From Streptomyces barkulensis (GTDB lineage Bacteria; Actinomycetota; Actinomycetes; Streptomycetales; Streptomycetaceae): a DNA stretch of 64,000 nucleotides. Positions 1-8,777 of the stretch are shown in pieces. Under the pieces are notes generated by a model. It saw only the letters and a list, made by a program, of their open reading frames with translations, made no database searches and was not told the origin of the DNA. Made by a program: the position numbers and the translations under genes. Every line of letters starts with the position of its first letter. The stretch's first letter is position 1. The stretch is taken from NCBI RefSeq assembly GCF_002843305.1, contig NZ_PGSG01000093.1, positions 100,549-164,548 on the forward strand. The letters run 5' to 3'.

Positions 1-144
1 CTCGTACACACGGCGCACCCGCACCTCGGGGCCCCCGCTCCCGCGCCGGCTCCTGTCCCCGCCTGTTCCCCTGCCTTCGGCCATGTGTCCAGCCTGCGCC
101 GGAAACACCGAGCGCGCACGCGCACACGGCGGCATGATGCCCGT

Positions 145-732
145 GTGGGAAAGACATACGAACGCATCGACGGACGGCTGCGGGACTTCATCGAGGCCCA
201 GCCCGTCTTCTTCACCGCCACCGCGCCGCTGTCCGGCGACGGCACCGTCAACCTCTCCCCCAAGGGGCTGAGGGGTTCCTTCGCCGTCCTCGACGAGCGC
301 ACCGTCGCCTATCTCGACTTCGCCGGCTCCAACGCCGAGACCGTCGCCCATCTGCGGGAGAACGGCCGGATCACCCTGATGTGGTGCGCCTTCACCGGCC
401 CGCCGAACATCGTGCGCGTCCACGGCCGAGGAGAGCCCGTCTTCCGCGACGACCCGCGCTGGGGAGAGCTGATCGCCCGCTTCCCCGGCATCGACCACTC
501 CCGGCACGGCCTGCGCGCGATCATCGTGGTCACCGCCGAGCTGATCCGCGACACCTGCGGCTACGCCGTGCCGCTGATGACCTACGACAGTGACCGCCCC
601 CTGCACGGCTCGCGCTTCGCGCGCGAGACGGACGAGTCACTGGACGCGTACTTCCACAAGAAGGAGCATGTCGCCACCAGCATCGACGGCCTCCCGGGGC
701 TGCCGCTCCCCCTGCCGCCCACACCCGCCTGA
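145..732 (+). CDS. Pyridoxamine 5'-phosphate oxidase family protein
   Basis: About 195 residues. The start VGKTYERIDGRLRDFIEAQ at GTG 145 fits the family better than an ATG at 85, which would add an Arg-rich, non-homologous leader. The N-terminal helix is followed by PVFFTATAPLSGDGTVNLSPKG, split here as PVFFTATAPL and VNLSPKG, typical of the split-barrel FMN-binding PPOX superfamily. A conserved RVHGRGEPVF stretch lies near residue 95. Such proteins bind FMN, F420 or heme; the substrate is unknown and there is no sign of a dedicated pyridoxine pathway nearby. It ends about 60 bases before the next plus-strand gene. The family call is good; an enzymatic function cannot be assigned. Confidence 0.8.
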   Translation: MGKTYERIDGRLRDFIEAQPVFFTATAPLSGDGTVNLSPKGLRGSFAVLDERTVAYLDFAGSNAETVAHLRENGRITLMWCAFTGPPNIVRVHGRGEPVFRDDPRWGELIARFPGIDHSRHGLRAIIVVTAELIRDTCGYAVPLMTYDSDRPLHGSRFARETDESLDAYFHKKEHVATSIDGLPGLPLPLPPTPA

Positions 733-794
733 ACACCCGCCCGCCTGGCGGAACGTCCTTGCGGCCGGAGCCCCGGAAGGGGTTCCATCGGGCG

Positions 795-1340
795 GTGCGA
801 ACCGAACACATCAGCAGTGCCGCGCCGGTGATCACCCGTCTGCCGGCCACCGGGATCCCCGCCGCGGCCCGGGATCTGGCCGCCCTGCTCCGCGACGCCG
901 TCGAGGGCGGCTCCTCGATCGGCTTCCTCGCCCCGCTCGACCCCGCCGAGGCGACGGCCTGGTGGGAAGGGCTGGCGCCCGAGGTCGCCGACGGCGGGAC
1001 GGCGGTGTGGGTCGCCCGGAGCGGCGGCCGGATCCTGGGGACGGTGCAGCTGAGGTTCTGCGGTATGCCCAACGGCCGCCACCGTGCGGAGATGGCCAAG
1101 CTGATCGTGCACCGGGACGCCCGGGGCCGGGGGCTGGGCCGGCGGCTGCTGGCGACGGCCGAACGGGAGGCCGCCGCCTCGGGGGTCCGCCTGCTGGTGC
1201 TGGACACCCAGACCGGCAGCCCGGCCGAGCACCTCTACCGCTCGGCCGGCTGGACCGAGGCCGGCACGATCCCCGACTACGCCGCCGACACCGAGGGCGT
1301 GCTCCGGCCCACGACCCTCTTCCACAAGAAACCGCTCTGA
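795..1340 (+). CDS. GNAT family N-acetyltransferase
   Basis: About 181 residues with the GNAT acetyl-CoA site: a strand ending KLIVHRDARGRGLGRRLL (R-G-x-G-x-G/R pyrophosphate loop near residue 112) followed by the helix LLATAEREAA and the C-terminal LYRSAGWTEAGTIPDY motif. I prefer GTG 795, preceded by GGAAGGGG at 775-782, over TTG 759. The family transfers acetyl groups from acetyl-CoA to amines; the acceptor cannot be read from sequence. It lies between a PPOX protein and a second GNAT gene, all co-directional, but spacing of over 100 bases to the next gene makes a tight operon uncertain. Confidence 0.85.
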   Translation: MRTEHISSAAPVITRLPATGIPAAARDLAALLRDAVEGGSSIGFLAPLDPAEATAWWEGLAPEVADGGTAVWVARSGGRILGTVQLRFCGMPNGRHRAEMAKLIVHRDARGRGLGRRLLATAEREAAASGVRLLVLDTQTGSPAEHLYRSAGWTEAGTIPDYAADTEGVLRPTTLFHKKPL

Positions 1341-1464
1341 GCAGGCGGGCGGCGGGCGCCGCCGGTGTGACGGCGGACTCGGTCATGGCGGCCACCGGGA
1401 GCGGCGGGACCGCCGCGACCACCCCCCTCACCGACACCGGCAAGCGACCCCTCGAGGAGTCCCC

Positions 1465-2031
1465 ATGTTCAGCACCCCTCTCGGCGACGGTGCACAGCTG
1501 TGCCCCCTGGAGCCGTGGCAGGCGCCGGAGCTGGCCGCCTGCACCGACCGGGTGCGTGAGCATCTGACGCCCTGGCTGCCGTGGGCGCACACCGTCACCG
1601 ACACCGCCTCGGCCCGGGCCTTCCTCCAGCGGTACGCGGACATGCAGGCCGCGGACGAGGGCCGGATCTGCGGCATCCGGCGGGGCGGCGAACTGGTGGG
1701 CGGCATGCTCTTCCGGAGGTTCAGCGCCTCCGAGGGCTCCTGCGAGCTGGGGGCCTGGCTGGCGCCCGAGGCCCAGGGACGCGGACTGGTCACCACCGCC
1801 GCCCGGCACATGATCGACTGGGCGGTCGGGGAGCGCGGTCTGACACGGGTGGAGTGGATGGTCTCCCCCGACAACGGCCCCAGCATCGCGGTGGCCGGGC
1901 GGCTGGGCATGACGCACGAGGGCACCCTGCGCAGCGTGTTCCCCATGGGCGGCCGCCGCCACGACCTCCAGGTCTGGGCTGTGCTGGCCCACGAGTGGCA
2001 GGCCGCCGACGGGAACGGCGCGCACGGCTGA
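1465..2031 (+). CDS. RimJ/RimL-type GNAT N-acetyltransferase
   Basis: 188 residues, ATG 1465 preceded by CGAGGAG about 8 bases upstream. The fold order is that of RimJ/RimL-like enzymes: N-terminal PLEPWQAPEL, then RRGGELVGGMLFRRF, the acetyl-CoA loop WLAPEAQGRGLVTTAARHM near residue 95, and the V-x-x-x-N-x-x-S-x-x-V-x-x-x-L-G-M signature (PDNGPSIAVAGRLGMTHEG). This subgroup acetylates N-terminal alpha-amines of ribosomal proteins or small-molecule amines such as antibiotics; the substrate here is unknown. Transcription runs into a strong shared hairpin with convergent argR. Confidence 0.87.
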   Translation: MFSTPLGDGAQLCPLEPWQAPELAACTDRVREHLTPWLPWAHTVTDTASARAFLQRYADMQAADEGRICGIRRGGELVGGMLFRRFSASEGSCELGAWLAPEAQGRGLVTTAARHMIDWAVGERGLTRVEWMVSPDNGPSIAVAGRLGMTHEGTLRSVFPMGGRRHDLQVWAVLAHEWQAADGNGAHG

Positions 2032-2035
2032 CGGG

Positions 2036-2094
2036 GGGCAACGGCGCCTGAGGCCGGGGCCCGGCCGGGCTCCGGGCCTCAGGCGCCGTTGCCC
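2036..2094. terminator. Bidirectional hairpin terminator between GNAT gene and argR
   Basis: A perfect 20-base inverted repeat (2036-2055 with 2075-2094) encloses a 19-base GC-rich loop. The right arm covers the last codons and stop of argR and the left arm follows the stop at 2031, so one stem can end both convergent transcripts. There is no U-tract, as is common for Streptomyces terminators. Confidence 0.75.
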
Positions 2095-2639
2095 TGGTGG
2101 GAGTTCTTCTGCGCCAGCCGCAGCAGGTGGTCGGCCAGGGCCTGCCCGCCGGTGGGGTGACGGCTGATCAGCAGCAGGGTGTCGTCGCCGGCGATGGTGC
2201 CGATGATGTCGTGCACCTCCGCCTGGTCGATGGCCGAGGCGAGGAACTGGGCGGCGCCGGGCGGGGTGCGCAGCACCACCAGATTGGCCGACGCCTCGGC
2301 GGAGATCAGCAGCTCGCCCGCCAGCCGCGCCATCCTCGCCTCGCTCGCGGACTCCCCCAGCGGGGCCCGGGGCGTGCGGTCGCCGCCCTCGCCGGGGACG
2401 GCGTAGATCAGCTCGCCCCCGGTGTTGCGGATCTTCACCGCGCCCAGCTCGTCCAGATCCCGGCTGAGGGTCGCCTGGGTGACGCTCAGCCCGTCGTCGG
2501 CGAGCAGCTTGGCGAGCTGACTCTGGGACCGGACCGGCTCGCGGTTCAGGATCTCCACGATCCGGCGGTGCCGGGCCGTACGCGTGTGGGGTACGGCCGG
2601 GCCGCCGTGGTTGCCGCCCTGCGCCTGCGCCTCGGTCAT
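2079..2639 (-). CDS. argR: Arginine repressor ArgR
   Basis: 186 residues. The N-terminal winged HTH (about 20-70) contains SQLAKLLADDG and the recognition helix VTQATLSRDLDELGAVK. The C-terminal hexamerisation and L-arginine-binding domain carries GTIAGDDT at about 147-154, with the Asp pair that contacts arginine. ArgR binds ARG boxes with arginine as co-repressor and controls the arginine genes beside it. It is the last gene of argC-J-B-D-R, seven bases after argD, so it is probably co-transcribed and autoregulated through the argC promoter. The 20-residue Gly/Gln-rich N-terminal extension is unremarkable for actinobacteria. Confidence 0.96.
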   Translation of the reverse strand: MTEAQAQGGNHGGPAVPHTRTARHRRIVEILNREPVRSQSQLAKLLADDGLSVTQATLSRDLDELGAVKIRNTGGELIYAVPGEGGDRTPRAPLGESASEARMARLAGELLISAEASANLVVLRTPPGAAQFLASAIDQAEVHDIIGTIAGDDTLLLISRHPTGGQALADHLLRLAQKNSHQGNGA

Positions 2640-2646
2640 CTTCTCG

Positions 2647-3896
2647 TCAGTCTCCGGCTCGTCGGGGCCCGCCGGCGGCGTCGAGGACGGCGGGGAGGGA
2701 CCGGACCAGCGCGTCCGCCTCGGCTTCGCCGATGATCAGCGGCGGGGCCAGCCGGACGACGTCCGGGGCGCACGCGTTCACCAGGAAGCCCGCGTCCTGG
2801 GCAGCCTGCTGCACCTGGGGTGCGACGGGTTCGGTCAGTACGATACCCAGCAGCAGCCCGGCGCCGCGGACGTGGTCGACCAGCGGGTGCCCCAGCGCCC
2901 GGACACCGTCGCGCAGCCGGCCGCCGATCCGCTCGACGTGGCCGAGGAGGCCCTCGGAGGCGATGGTGTCCAGAACGGCGAGCGCCGCCGCGCAGGAGAC
3001 CGGGTTGCCGCCGAAGGTGGAGCCGTGGTGTCCGGGGCCCAGCAGCTCGGCGGCCTCGCCGAAGGCGACCGTGGCGCCGATGGGCAGTCCGGTTCCCAGC
3101 CCCTTGGCGAGGGTGACGACGTCGGGCCGCACCCCCTGCGCCTGGCAGGCGAACCAGTGCCCGGTGCGGCCGATGCCCGTCTGGACCTCGTCGAGCACCA
3201 GCAGGGTGCCGGTGGCGGCGGTGATCTCGCGGGCCGCGGCCAGATAGCCCTCGGGCGGGACGACGACGCCGTTCTCGCCCTGGATCGGTTCGACGATCAC
3301 CAGGGCGGTCTCCTCGGTGACGGCCGCCCGCAGCGCGTCGGCGTCGCCGTAGGGGACATGGGTGACCTCGCCGGGCAGCGGGAGGAAGGGGTCGCGTTTG
3401 GCGGGCTGGCCGGTCAGCGCGAGGGCGCCCATGGTGCGGCCGTGGAAGCCGCCTTCGGTGGCGACCATGTGCCTCCGGCCGGTCCGGCGGCCGATCTTGA
3501 ACGCCGCCTCGACGGCCTCCGCACCGGAGTTGGAGAAGTAGACGCGCCCGGTGCGGCCGAAGAGCCGGAGCAGCCGTTCGGCCAGGGCGACCGGGGGTTC
3601 GGCGACGAAGAGGTTGGAGACGTGGCCGAGGGTGGCGATCTGCCCGGAGACCGCGCGGACGACCGCCGGGTGGGCGGTGCCGAGCGAGTTGACGGCGATT
3701 CCGCCGACGAAGTCCAGGTACTCCCTGCCGTCGGCGTCCCACAGCCGGGCGCCCTCGCCGTGGGTGATCGGGATGCGGGGGGTGCCGTAGTTGTCCATCA
3801 GCGAGCCCTGCCAGCGCCGGGTGAGACCGGCGTTGCCGGGCGCGGGGGCGGCGGGTGCGGCGGCGGTGGCGGCGCCCGTGGTGGTGGCGGTGTCGT

Positions 3897-3900
<4 letters not shown>
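2647..3900 (-). CDS. argD: Acetylornithine aminotransferase
   Basis: 417 residues, class-III aminotransferase of arginine biosynthesis. It converts N-acetylglutamate semialdehyde plus glutamate to N-acetylornithine and 2-oxoglutarate. Visible hallmarks are FVGGIAVNSLGTAHP near 65, the phosphate-binding FSNSGAEAVEAAFK near 122, VIVEPIQGENG at 201, the PLP-ring Asp in LDEVQTGIGRTG at about 237, and the Schiff-base Lys in TLAKGLGTGLP at about 266. The ATG overlaps the argB stop as ATGA (3897-3900), indicating translational coupling. The first 25 residues are a Thr/Ala/Pro-rich extension without obvious function. Confidence 0.97.
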
Positions 3901-4807
<907 letters not shown>

Positions 4808-4811
<4 letters not shown>

Positions 4812-5962
4812 GACGAATAAGCGCTGTTCTCGTGGACGTAGTCGGCGGTGAGGTCGTTGGTCCAGATGACGGCGGACTTCTCGCCCGCCGCCAGGTCGGC
4901 GGTGATGCGGACCTCGCGGTAGCGCATGTCCACCAGTTCGCGGTCCTCGCCCACCGACCCGTCGCGGCAGACCCACACGCCGTTGATGGCGACGTTCAGC
5001 CGGTCGGGCTCGAAGGCGGCGGAGGTGGTGCCGATGGCGGACAGGACCCGGCCCCAGTTGGGGTCCTCGCCGTGGACGGCGCACTTGAGGAGGTTGTTGC
5101 GGGCGATGGAACGGCCCACCTCGACGGCGTCGTCCTCGCTGGCGGCGTTCACCACCTCGATCCGGATGTCCTTGGAGGCCCCCTCGGCGTCCCGGATCAG
5201 CTGCTGCGCCAGGTCGTCACAGACGGCCCGCACGGCCTCGGCGAACTCCTTCGCCTCCGGGGCGACCCCCGAGGCTCCGGAGGCCAGCAGCAGCACGGTG
5301 TCGTTGGTGGACATGCAGCCGTCGGAGTCGACGCGGTCGAAGGTGGTGCGGGTGGCCTCGCGCAGCGCGGCGTCCAGCCCGGGGGTGTCCACGTCGGCGT
5401 CGGTGGTGAGGACCACCAGCATCGTCGCCAGCCCGGGGGCGAGCATGCCCGCGCCCTTGGCCATGCCGCCCACGACCCAGCCGGAGGAACCCTCGGCGAC
5501 GGCGGTCTTGTGCACGGTGTCGGTGGTCTTGATGGCGATGGCGGCCCTGTCGCCGCCGTGCGGGGAGAGCGCCTCGGCGGCCTTCCCGATCCCCGGCAGC
5601 AGCCGGTCCATCGGCAGCCGGACGCCGATCAGGCCGGTGGAGCAGACGGCGACCTCGCCGGCGCTGTGACCGAGTACCTCGGCGGTCCTCTCGGCGGTGG
5701 CGTGGGTGTCCTGGAAGCCGAGCGGGCCGGTACAGGCGTTGGCGCCGCCGGAGTTGAGGACGACGGCCGAGACCTGTCCGCCCCTGAGGACCTGCTCGGA
5801 CCAGAGCACGGGCGCGGCCTTGACGCGGTTGGAGGTGAACACACCGGCCGCGGCCAGGCGCGGCCCGTTGTTGACGACCAGAGCCAGGTCGGGGTTGCCG
5901 TTCTCCTTGATCCCGGCGGCGATCCCCGCCGCGGTGAATCCCTTCGCAGCGGTCACACTCAT
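4808..5962 (-). CDS. argJ: Bifunctional ornithine acetyltransferase / N-acetylglutamate synthase
   Basis: 384 residues from ATG 5962 (MSVTAAKGFTAAGIAAGIK), skipping an Arg-rich upstream extension. ArgJ transfers acetyl from N-acetylornithine to glutamate, closing the acetyl cycle, and bifunctional forms also use acetyl-CoA. It is made as a precursor that self-cleaves before the nucleophilic Thr in LAPGLATMLVV; Thr180 by my count, preceded by KGAGMLAPG. VLNSGGANACTG and VCSTGLIG form the conserved N-terminal pockets. About 110 bases separate it from argC, the loosest junction in this cluster. Confidence 0.97.
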
Positions 5963-6074
5963 GGTGTTCTTCCGCTCCCTTCTCCGCCCGCGCGGCACAG
6001 CGCGGGCATCGTCGTCGACAGCCGGTCGGCAGCCGCGCGTGCGCCCCCGGCCGGCACCGGCAGGCGCCTCCGGC

Positions 6075-7103
6075 TCACGGAGCGACCCCGGTCACGGGCA
6101 GGCCGGTCTCCTCGGGAAGGCCGAGGGCGATGTTCATGCTCTGCACCGCGCCGCCCGCGGTGCCCTTGGTGAGGTTGTCGATGGCGCTGACGACGACCAC
6201 GCGGTCGGCCGCCTCGTCGTACGCGACCTGGACCAGCGCACTGTTGGAGCCGTACACGGCGGCGGTGGACGGCCACTGCCCCTCGGGCAGCAGATGGACG
6301 AACGGCTCGGCGGCCAGCGCCTTGTCGTACACCTCACGCAGCCGGTCGGCGGTCAGGCCCGGCCGGGCCCTGGCGGTGCAGGTGGCCAGGATGCCCCGGG
6401 ACATCGGGGCGAGGGTGGGGGTGAAGGAGACGGTGACCGGCTCGTCCGCGACGGCCGAGAGGTTCTGCGCCATCTCGGGGGTGTGCCGGTGGACACCGCC
6501 GACGCCGTAGGGGCTCATCGAGCCCATCACCTCACTGCCCAGCAGATGGGGCTTGGGCGCCTTGCCCGCACCCGAGGTGCCGGTGGCCGCGACCACCACC
6601 ACGTCGGACTCGACCAGACCGGCCCCGAAGGCCGGGAAGAGCGCGAGCGTCACGGCCGTCGGATAGCAGCCGGGGACCGCGACGCGCCGGGACCCCGTCA
6701 GCGCGTCGCGTGCCCCCGGCAACTCGGGGAGGCCGTACGGCCAGGTGCCGGCGTGCGGCGTGCCGTAGAAGCGCTCCCAGTCTCCTGGGTCCCTCAGCCG
6801 GAAGTCGGCCCCGCAGTCGATGACCAGCGCCTCGTCCCCGAGCCGCTCGGCGACGGCCGCGGACTGGCCGTGCGGCAGGGCGAGGAACACCACGTCGTGG
6901 CCGGTCAGCGCCTCCACCGTGGTGACCTCCAGGACACGGTCGGCAAGCGGCGGCAGGTGCGGCTGGAGTGCGCCCAGGCGCTGCCCGGCGTTGGAGTTGC
7001 CCGTCAGCGCCCCGATCTCGACCTCGGGGTGCCCGGTCAGCAGGCGCAGGATCTCGCCCCCCGCGTAGCCGCTCGCTCCCGCCACTGCCGCTCGCACTGC
7101 CAT
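6075..7103 (-). CDS. argC: N-acetyl-gamma-glutamyl-phosphate reductase
   Basis: 342 residues, first gene of the arginine cluster. It reduces N-acetylglutamyl phosphate to the semialdehyde with NADPH. The N-terminal Rossmann motif is VAGASGYAGGEILRLL (7-22). The catalytic Cys sits in VAVPGCYPTAVTLALFP (Cys146) and a conserved His lies in GVGGVHRHTPEM. ATG 7103 is preceded by GAGGAGG at good spacing. The promoter region just upstream contains a candidate double ARG box, consistent with ArgR repression of the whole C-J-B-D-R unit. Confidence 0.97.
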   Translation of the reverse strand: MAVRAAVAGASGYAGGEILRLLTGHPEVEIGALTGNSNAGQRLGALQPHLPPLADRVLEVTTVEALTGHDVVFLALPHGQSAAVAERLGDEALVIDCGADFRLRDPGDWERFYGTPHAGTWPYGLPELPGARDALTGSRRVAVPGCYPTAVTLALFPAFGAGLVESDVVVVAATGTSGAGKAPKPHLLGSEVMGSMSPYGVGGVHRHTPEMAQNLSAVADEPVTVSFTPTLAPMSRGILATCTARARPGLTADRLREVYDKALAAEPFVHLLPEGQWPSTAAVYGSNSALVQVAYDEAADRVVVVSAIDNLTKGTAGGAVQSMNIALGLPEETGLPVTGVAP

Positions 7104-7119
7104 GGAATCCTCCTCATCG

Positions 7120-7158
7120 ACAGCATGACTATACGCAGTGCGGCAGTTTTATGCAATG
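7120..7158 (-). promoter_or_regulatory. Candidate tandem ARG box upstream of argC
   Basis: Two 18-base sites separated by 3 bases, 7141-7158 and 7120-7137. On the coding strand of argC they read CATTGCATAAAACTGCCG and TGCGTATAGTCATGCTGT. Both keep the TGCAT/TGCGT ... TGC half-site pattern with an AT-rich centre, which is how hexameric ArgR recognises paired boxes. It is the only AT-rich stretch in the cluster. The call is inference from position, geometry and resemblance. Confidence 0.5.
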
Positions 7159-7186
7159 AGTGCACAAGACGGCACGGCGGCGCCGG

Positions 7187-7258
7187 GGGCCGGAAAGGCG
7201 GGGCGGGGAAGACGACCGGCCCGCCGACCGGTCGGGGGACCGGAAAGGCGGGCCGGAC
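7187..7258 (+). repeat. Direct repeat of CCGGAAAGGCGGG between argC promoter and DUF5997 gene
   Basis: Two copies of CCGGAAAGGCGGG, near 7191 and 7243, lie about 52 bases apart in the 229-base interval between argC and the DUF5997 stop. The rest of the interval is extreme GC with a CGCGGCTGCGGCCGCG palindrome. No gene is evident. Confidence 0.4.
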
Positions 7259-7332
7259 AGGGCCGCGGCTGCGGCCGCGGCGGTGAGCGCCGCGTCACAC
7301 GGACGCCGCGCGGTGGCGGCAGGGGGCGGGGG

Positions 7333-7728
7333 TCAGGGGCTGGGGCGGTCGCCCTGCTCCGCCTTCCGCTCCTTCAGGCGTACCGCCTCCTTGCGGACCT
7401 CGGCCTGAGTGGCGCGCTCCTTCCGCAGCCACTCGGGGTTCTCCGCCTTGAGCGCCTCGATCTGCGCGGTGGTCAGGGGCTCGGTGATCCCGCCGCGCGC
7501 GAGTCCCGAGTTGGAGACACCCAGCTTCGCCGCCACCACCGGGCGGGGATGCGGTCCGTTGCGCCGCAGTTCCCGCAGCCACTCGGGCGGGTCGGTCTGC
7601 AGCGCGTTCAGTTCCGCGCGCGAGACGACGCCCTCCCGGAACTCGGCGGGGGTGGCCTCGAGGTACACACCCAGTTTCTTCGCCGCGGTGGCGGGCTTCA
7701 TCGTCTGGGCGGTCTGCTGCGACTTCAT
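7333..7728 (-). CDS. DUF5997 family protein
   Basis: 131 residues starting MKSQQTAQTMKPATAAKKLG. The sequence is a tandem of two similar segments: KLGVYLEATPAEFREGVVSR...LNALQTDPPEWLRELRR at about 18-58, and KLGVSNSGLARGGITEPLTT...IEALKAENPEWLRKERA at about 71-111. The repeated PEWL(R)(E/K) helices are the mark of this actinobacterial family. No catalytic residues are known. It is divergent from the LysR-effector-domain gene across only 72 bases, so the pair may share a promoter region and be functionally linked. The C-terminus is rich in Arg, Lys and Glu. Confidence 0.8.
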   Translation of the reverse strand: MKSQQTAQTMKPATAAKKLGVYLEATPAEFREGVVSRAELNALQTDPPEWLRELRRNGPHPRPVVAAKLGVSNSGLARGGITEPLTTAQIEALKAENPEWLRKERATQAEVRKEAVRLKERKAEQGDRPSP

Positions 7729-7800
7729 GGGGTCCAGGGTATCGAGCGCCCACGGCTCCTCCCGCCACCCGGTTCCCCGGCCGCCCGGTAGCCTGGCTCG

Positions 7801-8613
7801 GTGAACGGCTCGGAAGCACCCCCCTCGTTCCGGCTCGCGTACGTCCCGGGAGTGACACCCACCAAGTGGGTGCGGATCTGGAACGAGCGTCTGCCCGGCA
7901 TCCCGCTCGACCTCGTCCAGGTGCCCGCCGCCGAGGCGTCCGGTGTACTGCGCGACGGCGGCGCCGACGCGGGTTTCCTGCGCCTGCCCACCGACCGGAC
8001 GGACCTCAGCGCCATCCCCCTCTACACCGAGACCACGGTGGTCGTGGTCCCCAGGGACCACCTCGTGACGGCGGCCGAGGAGGTGTCCGCCGGGGAACTG
8101 GCCGACGAGATCGTGCTGCACCCCCTCGACGACACCCTGGACTGGGAGCGCCCGCCGGGGCGGCCCGCCCTCGAGCGCCCCGCCACCACGGCGGACGCGA
8201 TCGAGCTGGTGGCGGCGGGGGTGGGGCTGCTCGTCGTACCGCAGTCGCTCGCCCGGCTGCACCACCGCAGGGACCTCACCTACCGGCCCGTCACGGACAC
8301 CCCCCAGTCGCGCGTCGCGCTGTCGTGGCGCGAGGACCGGACCACCGATCTCGTGGAGGACTTCATCGGGATCGTCCGGGGGCGGACCGTCAACAGCACC
8401 CGGGGCCGGCGCCCCGCCGCCGAGGAGGCCGGGCCGGGCAGGCCGGACAAGCAGAGCAAGCAGGGCAAGGCGAAGCCGCAGCGCTCGGACGGGGGCGGAG
8501 CGCGGCGGAAGTCCGCGGCAGGCGGGCAGACCGGCCGGGCCGGACGGCGCGGCTCCGGCGGCGCCAAGGGCTCCGGGGGCGGCCGGCGCGGCAGGCCCCG
8601 CCGCAGGTCGTAG
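7801..8613 (+). CDS. LysR-type effector-binding domain protein without HTH
   Basis: 270 residues from GTG 7801. Residues about 9-200 look like the LysR substrate-binding fold (PBP2): FRLAYVPGVTPTKWVRIWNER, DGGADAGFLRLP, TETTVVVVPRDHLV and VAAGVGLLVVPQSLARLHHR. There is no room for the usual 60-residue N-terminal winged HTH. The last 70 residues are a low-complexity basic tail rich in Lys, Arg and Gly (for example RPDKQSKQGKAKPQRSDGG), which could bind nucleic acid non-specifically. It is divergent from DUF5997. It may act as a ligand-sensing partner; the role is unknown. Confidence 0.75.
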   Translation: MNGSEAPPSFRLAYVPGVTPTKWVRIWNERLPGIPLDLVQVPAAEASGVLRDGGADAGFLRLPTDRTDLSAIPLYTETTVVVVPRDHLVTAAEEVSAGELADEIVLHPLDDTLDWERPPGRPALERPATTADAIELVAAGVGLLVVPQSLARLHHRRDLTYRPVTDTPQSRVALSWREDRTTDLVEDFIGIVRGRTVNSTRGRRPAAEEAGPGRPDKQSKQGKAKPQRSDGGGARRKSAAGGQTGRAGRRGSGGAKGSGGGRRGRPRRRS

Positions 8614-8687
8614 CGTCCCGGAGCATCCCCGCCGCGCCTCCGCGGCGCCTCCGCGGCGCCTCCGCGGCCTCCGCGGCCTCCGGGACG
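8614..8687 (+). terminator. Hairpin with GC tandem-repeat loop after LysR-like gene
   Basis: CGTCCCGGAG at 8614-8623 pairs perfectly with CTCCGGGACG at 8678-8687, directly after the stop at 8613. The long loop is the GCGCCTCCGCG tandem array listed separately. It probably works as a terminator. Confidence 0.5.
8634..8684 (+). repeat. 11-bp tandem repeat GCGCCTCCGCG
   Basis: Three exact 11-base units (8634-8644, 8645-8655, 8656-8666) are followed by two shortened 9-base units (to 8684). It lies between the LysR-like gene and the tipA-like promoter, inside the loop of a hairpin. Copy number is a likely strain variable. Confidence 0.8.
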
Positions 8688-8703
8688 AGCCGGAACTCCG
8701 GGC

Positions 8704-8734
8704 TTGTGGTTGACGCTGCGTAAACCCCTAGCGT
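8704..8734 (+). promoter_or_regulatory. MerR-type promoter and operator of the tipA-like gene
   Basis: TTGTGG (8704-8709) and TAGCGT (8729-8734) are separated by 19 bases, the overlong spacer of MerR-activated promoters. The spacer holds a near-perfect dyad, GGTTGACGC-T-GCGTAAACC (8708-8726, 8 of 9 pairs), centred midway between the elements. The regulator encoded 50 bases downstream is the obvious ligand. This is seen in sequence; binding is inferred. Confidence 0.7.
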
Positions 8735-8777
8735 CGTCAGCACCGACCAGATCACCGAGGACCGGAGGCGGCAGGCG

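Noticed and set aside
1..144. ATG at 85 as start of the PPOX gene, and an overlapping 62-codon frame at 83
   Set aside because: The added N-terminus is Arg-rich and unlike the family; GTG 145 gives the conserved start.
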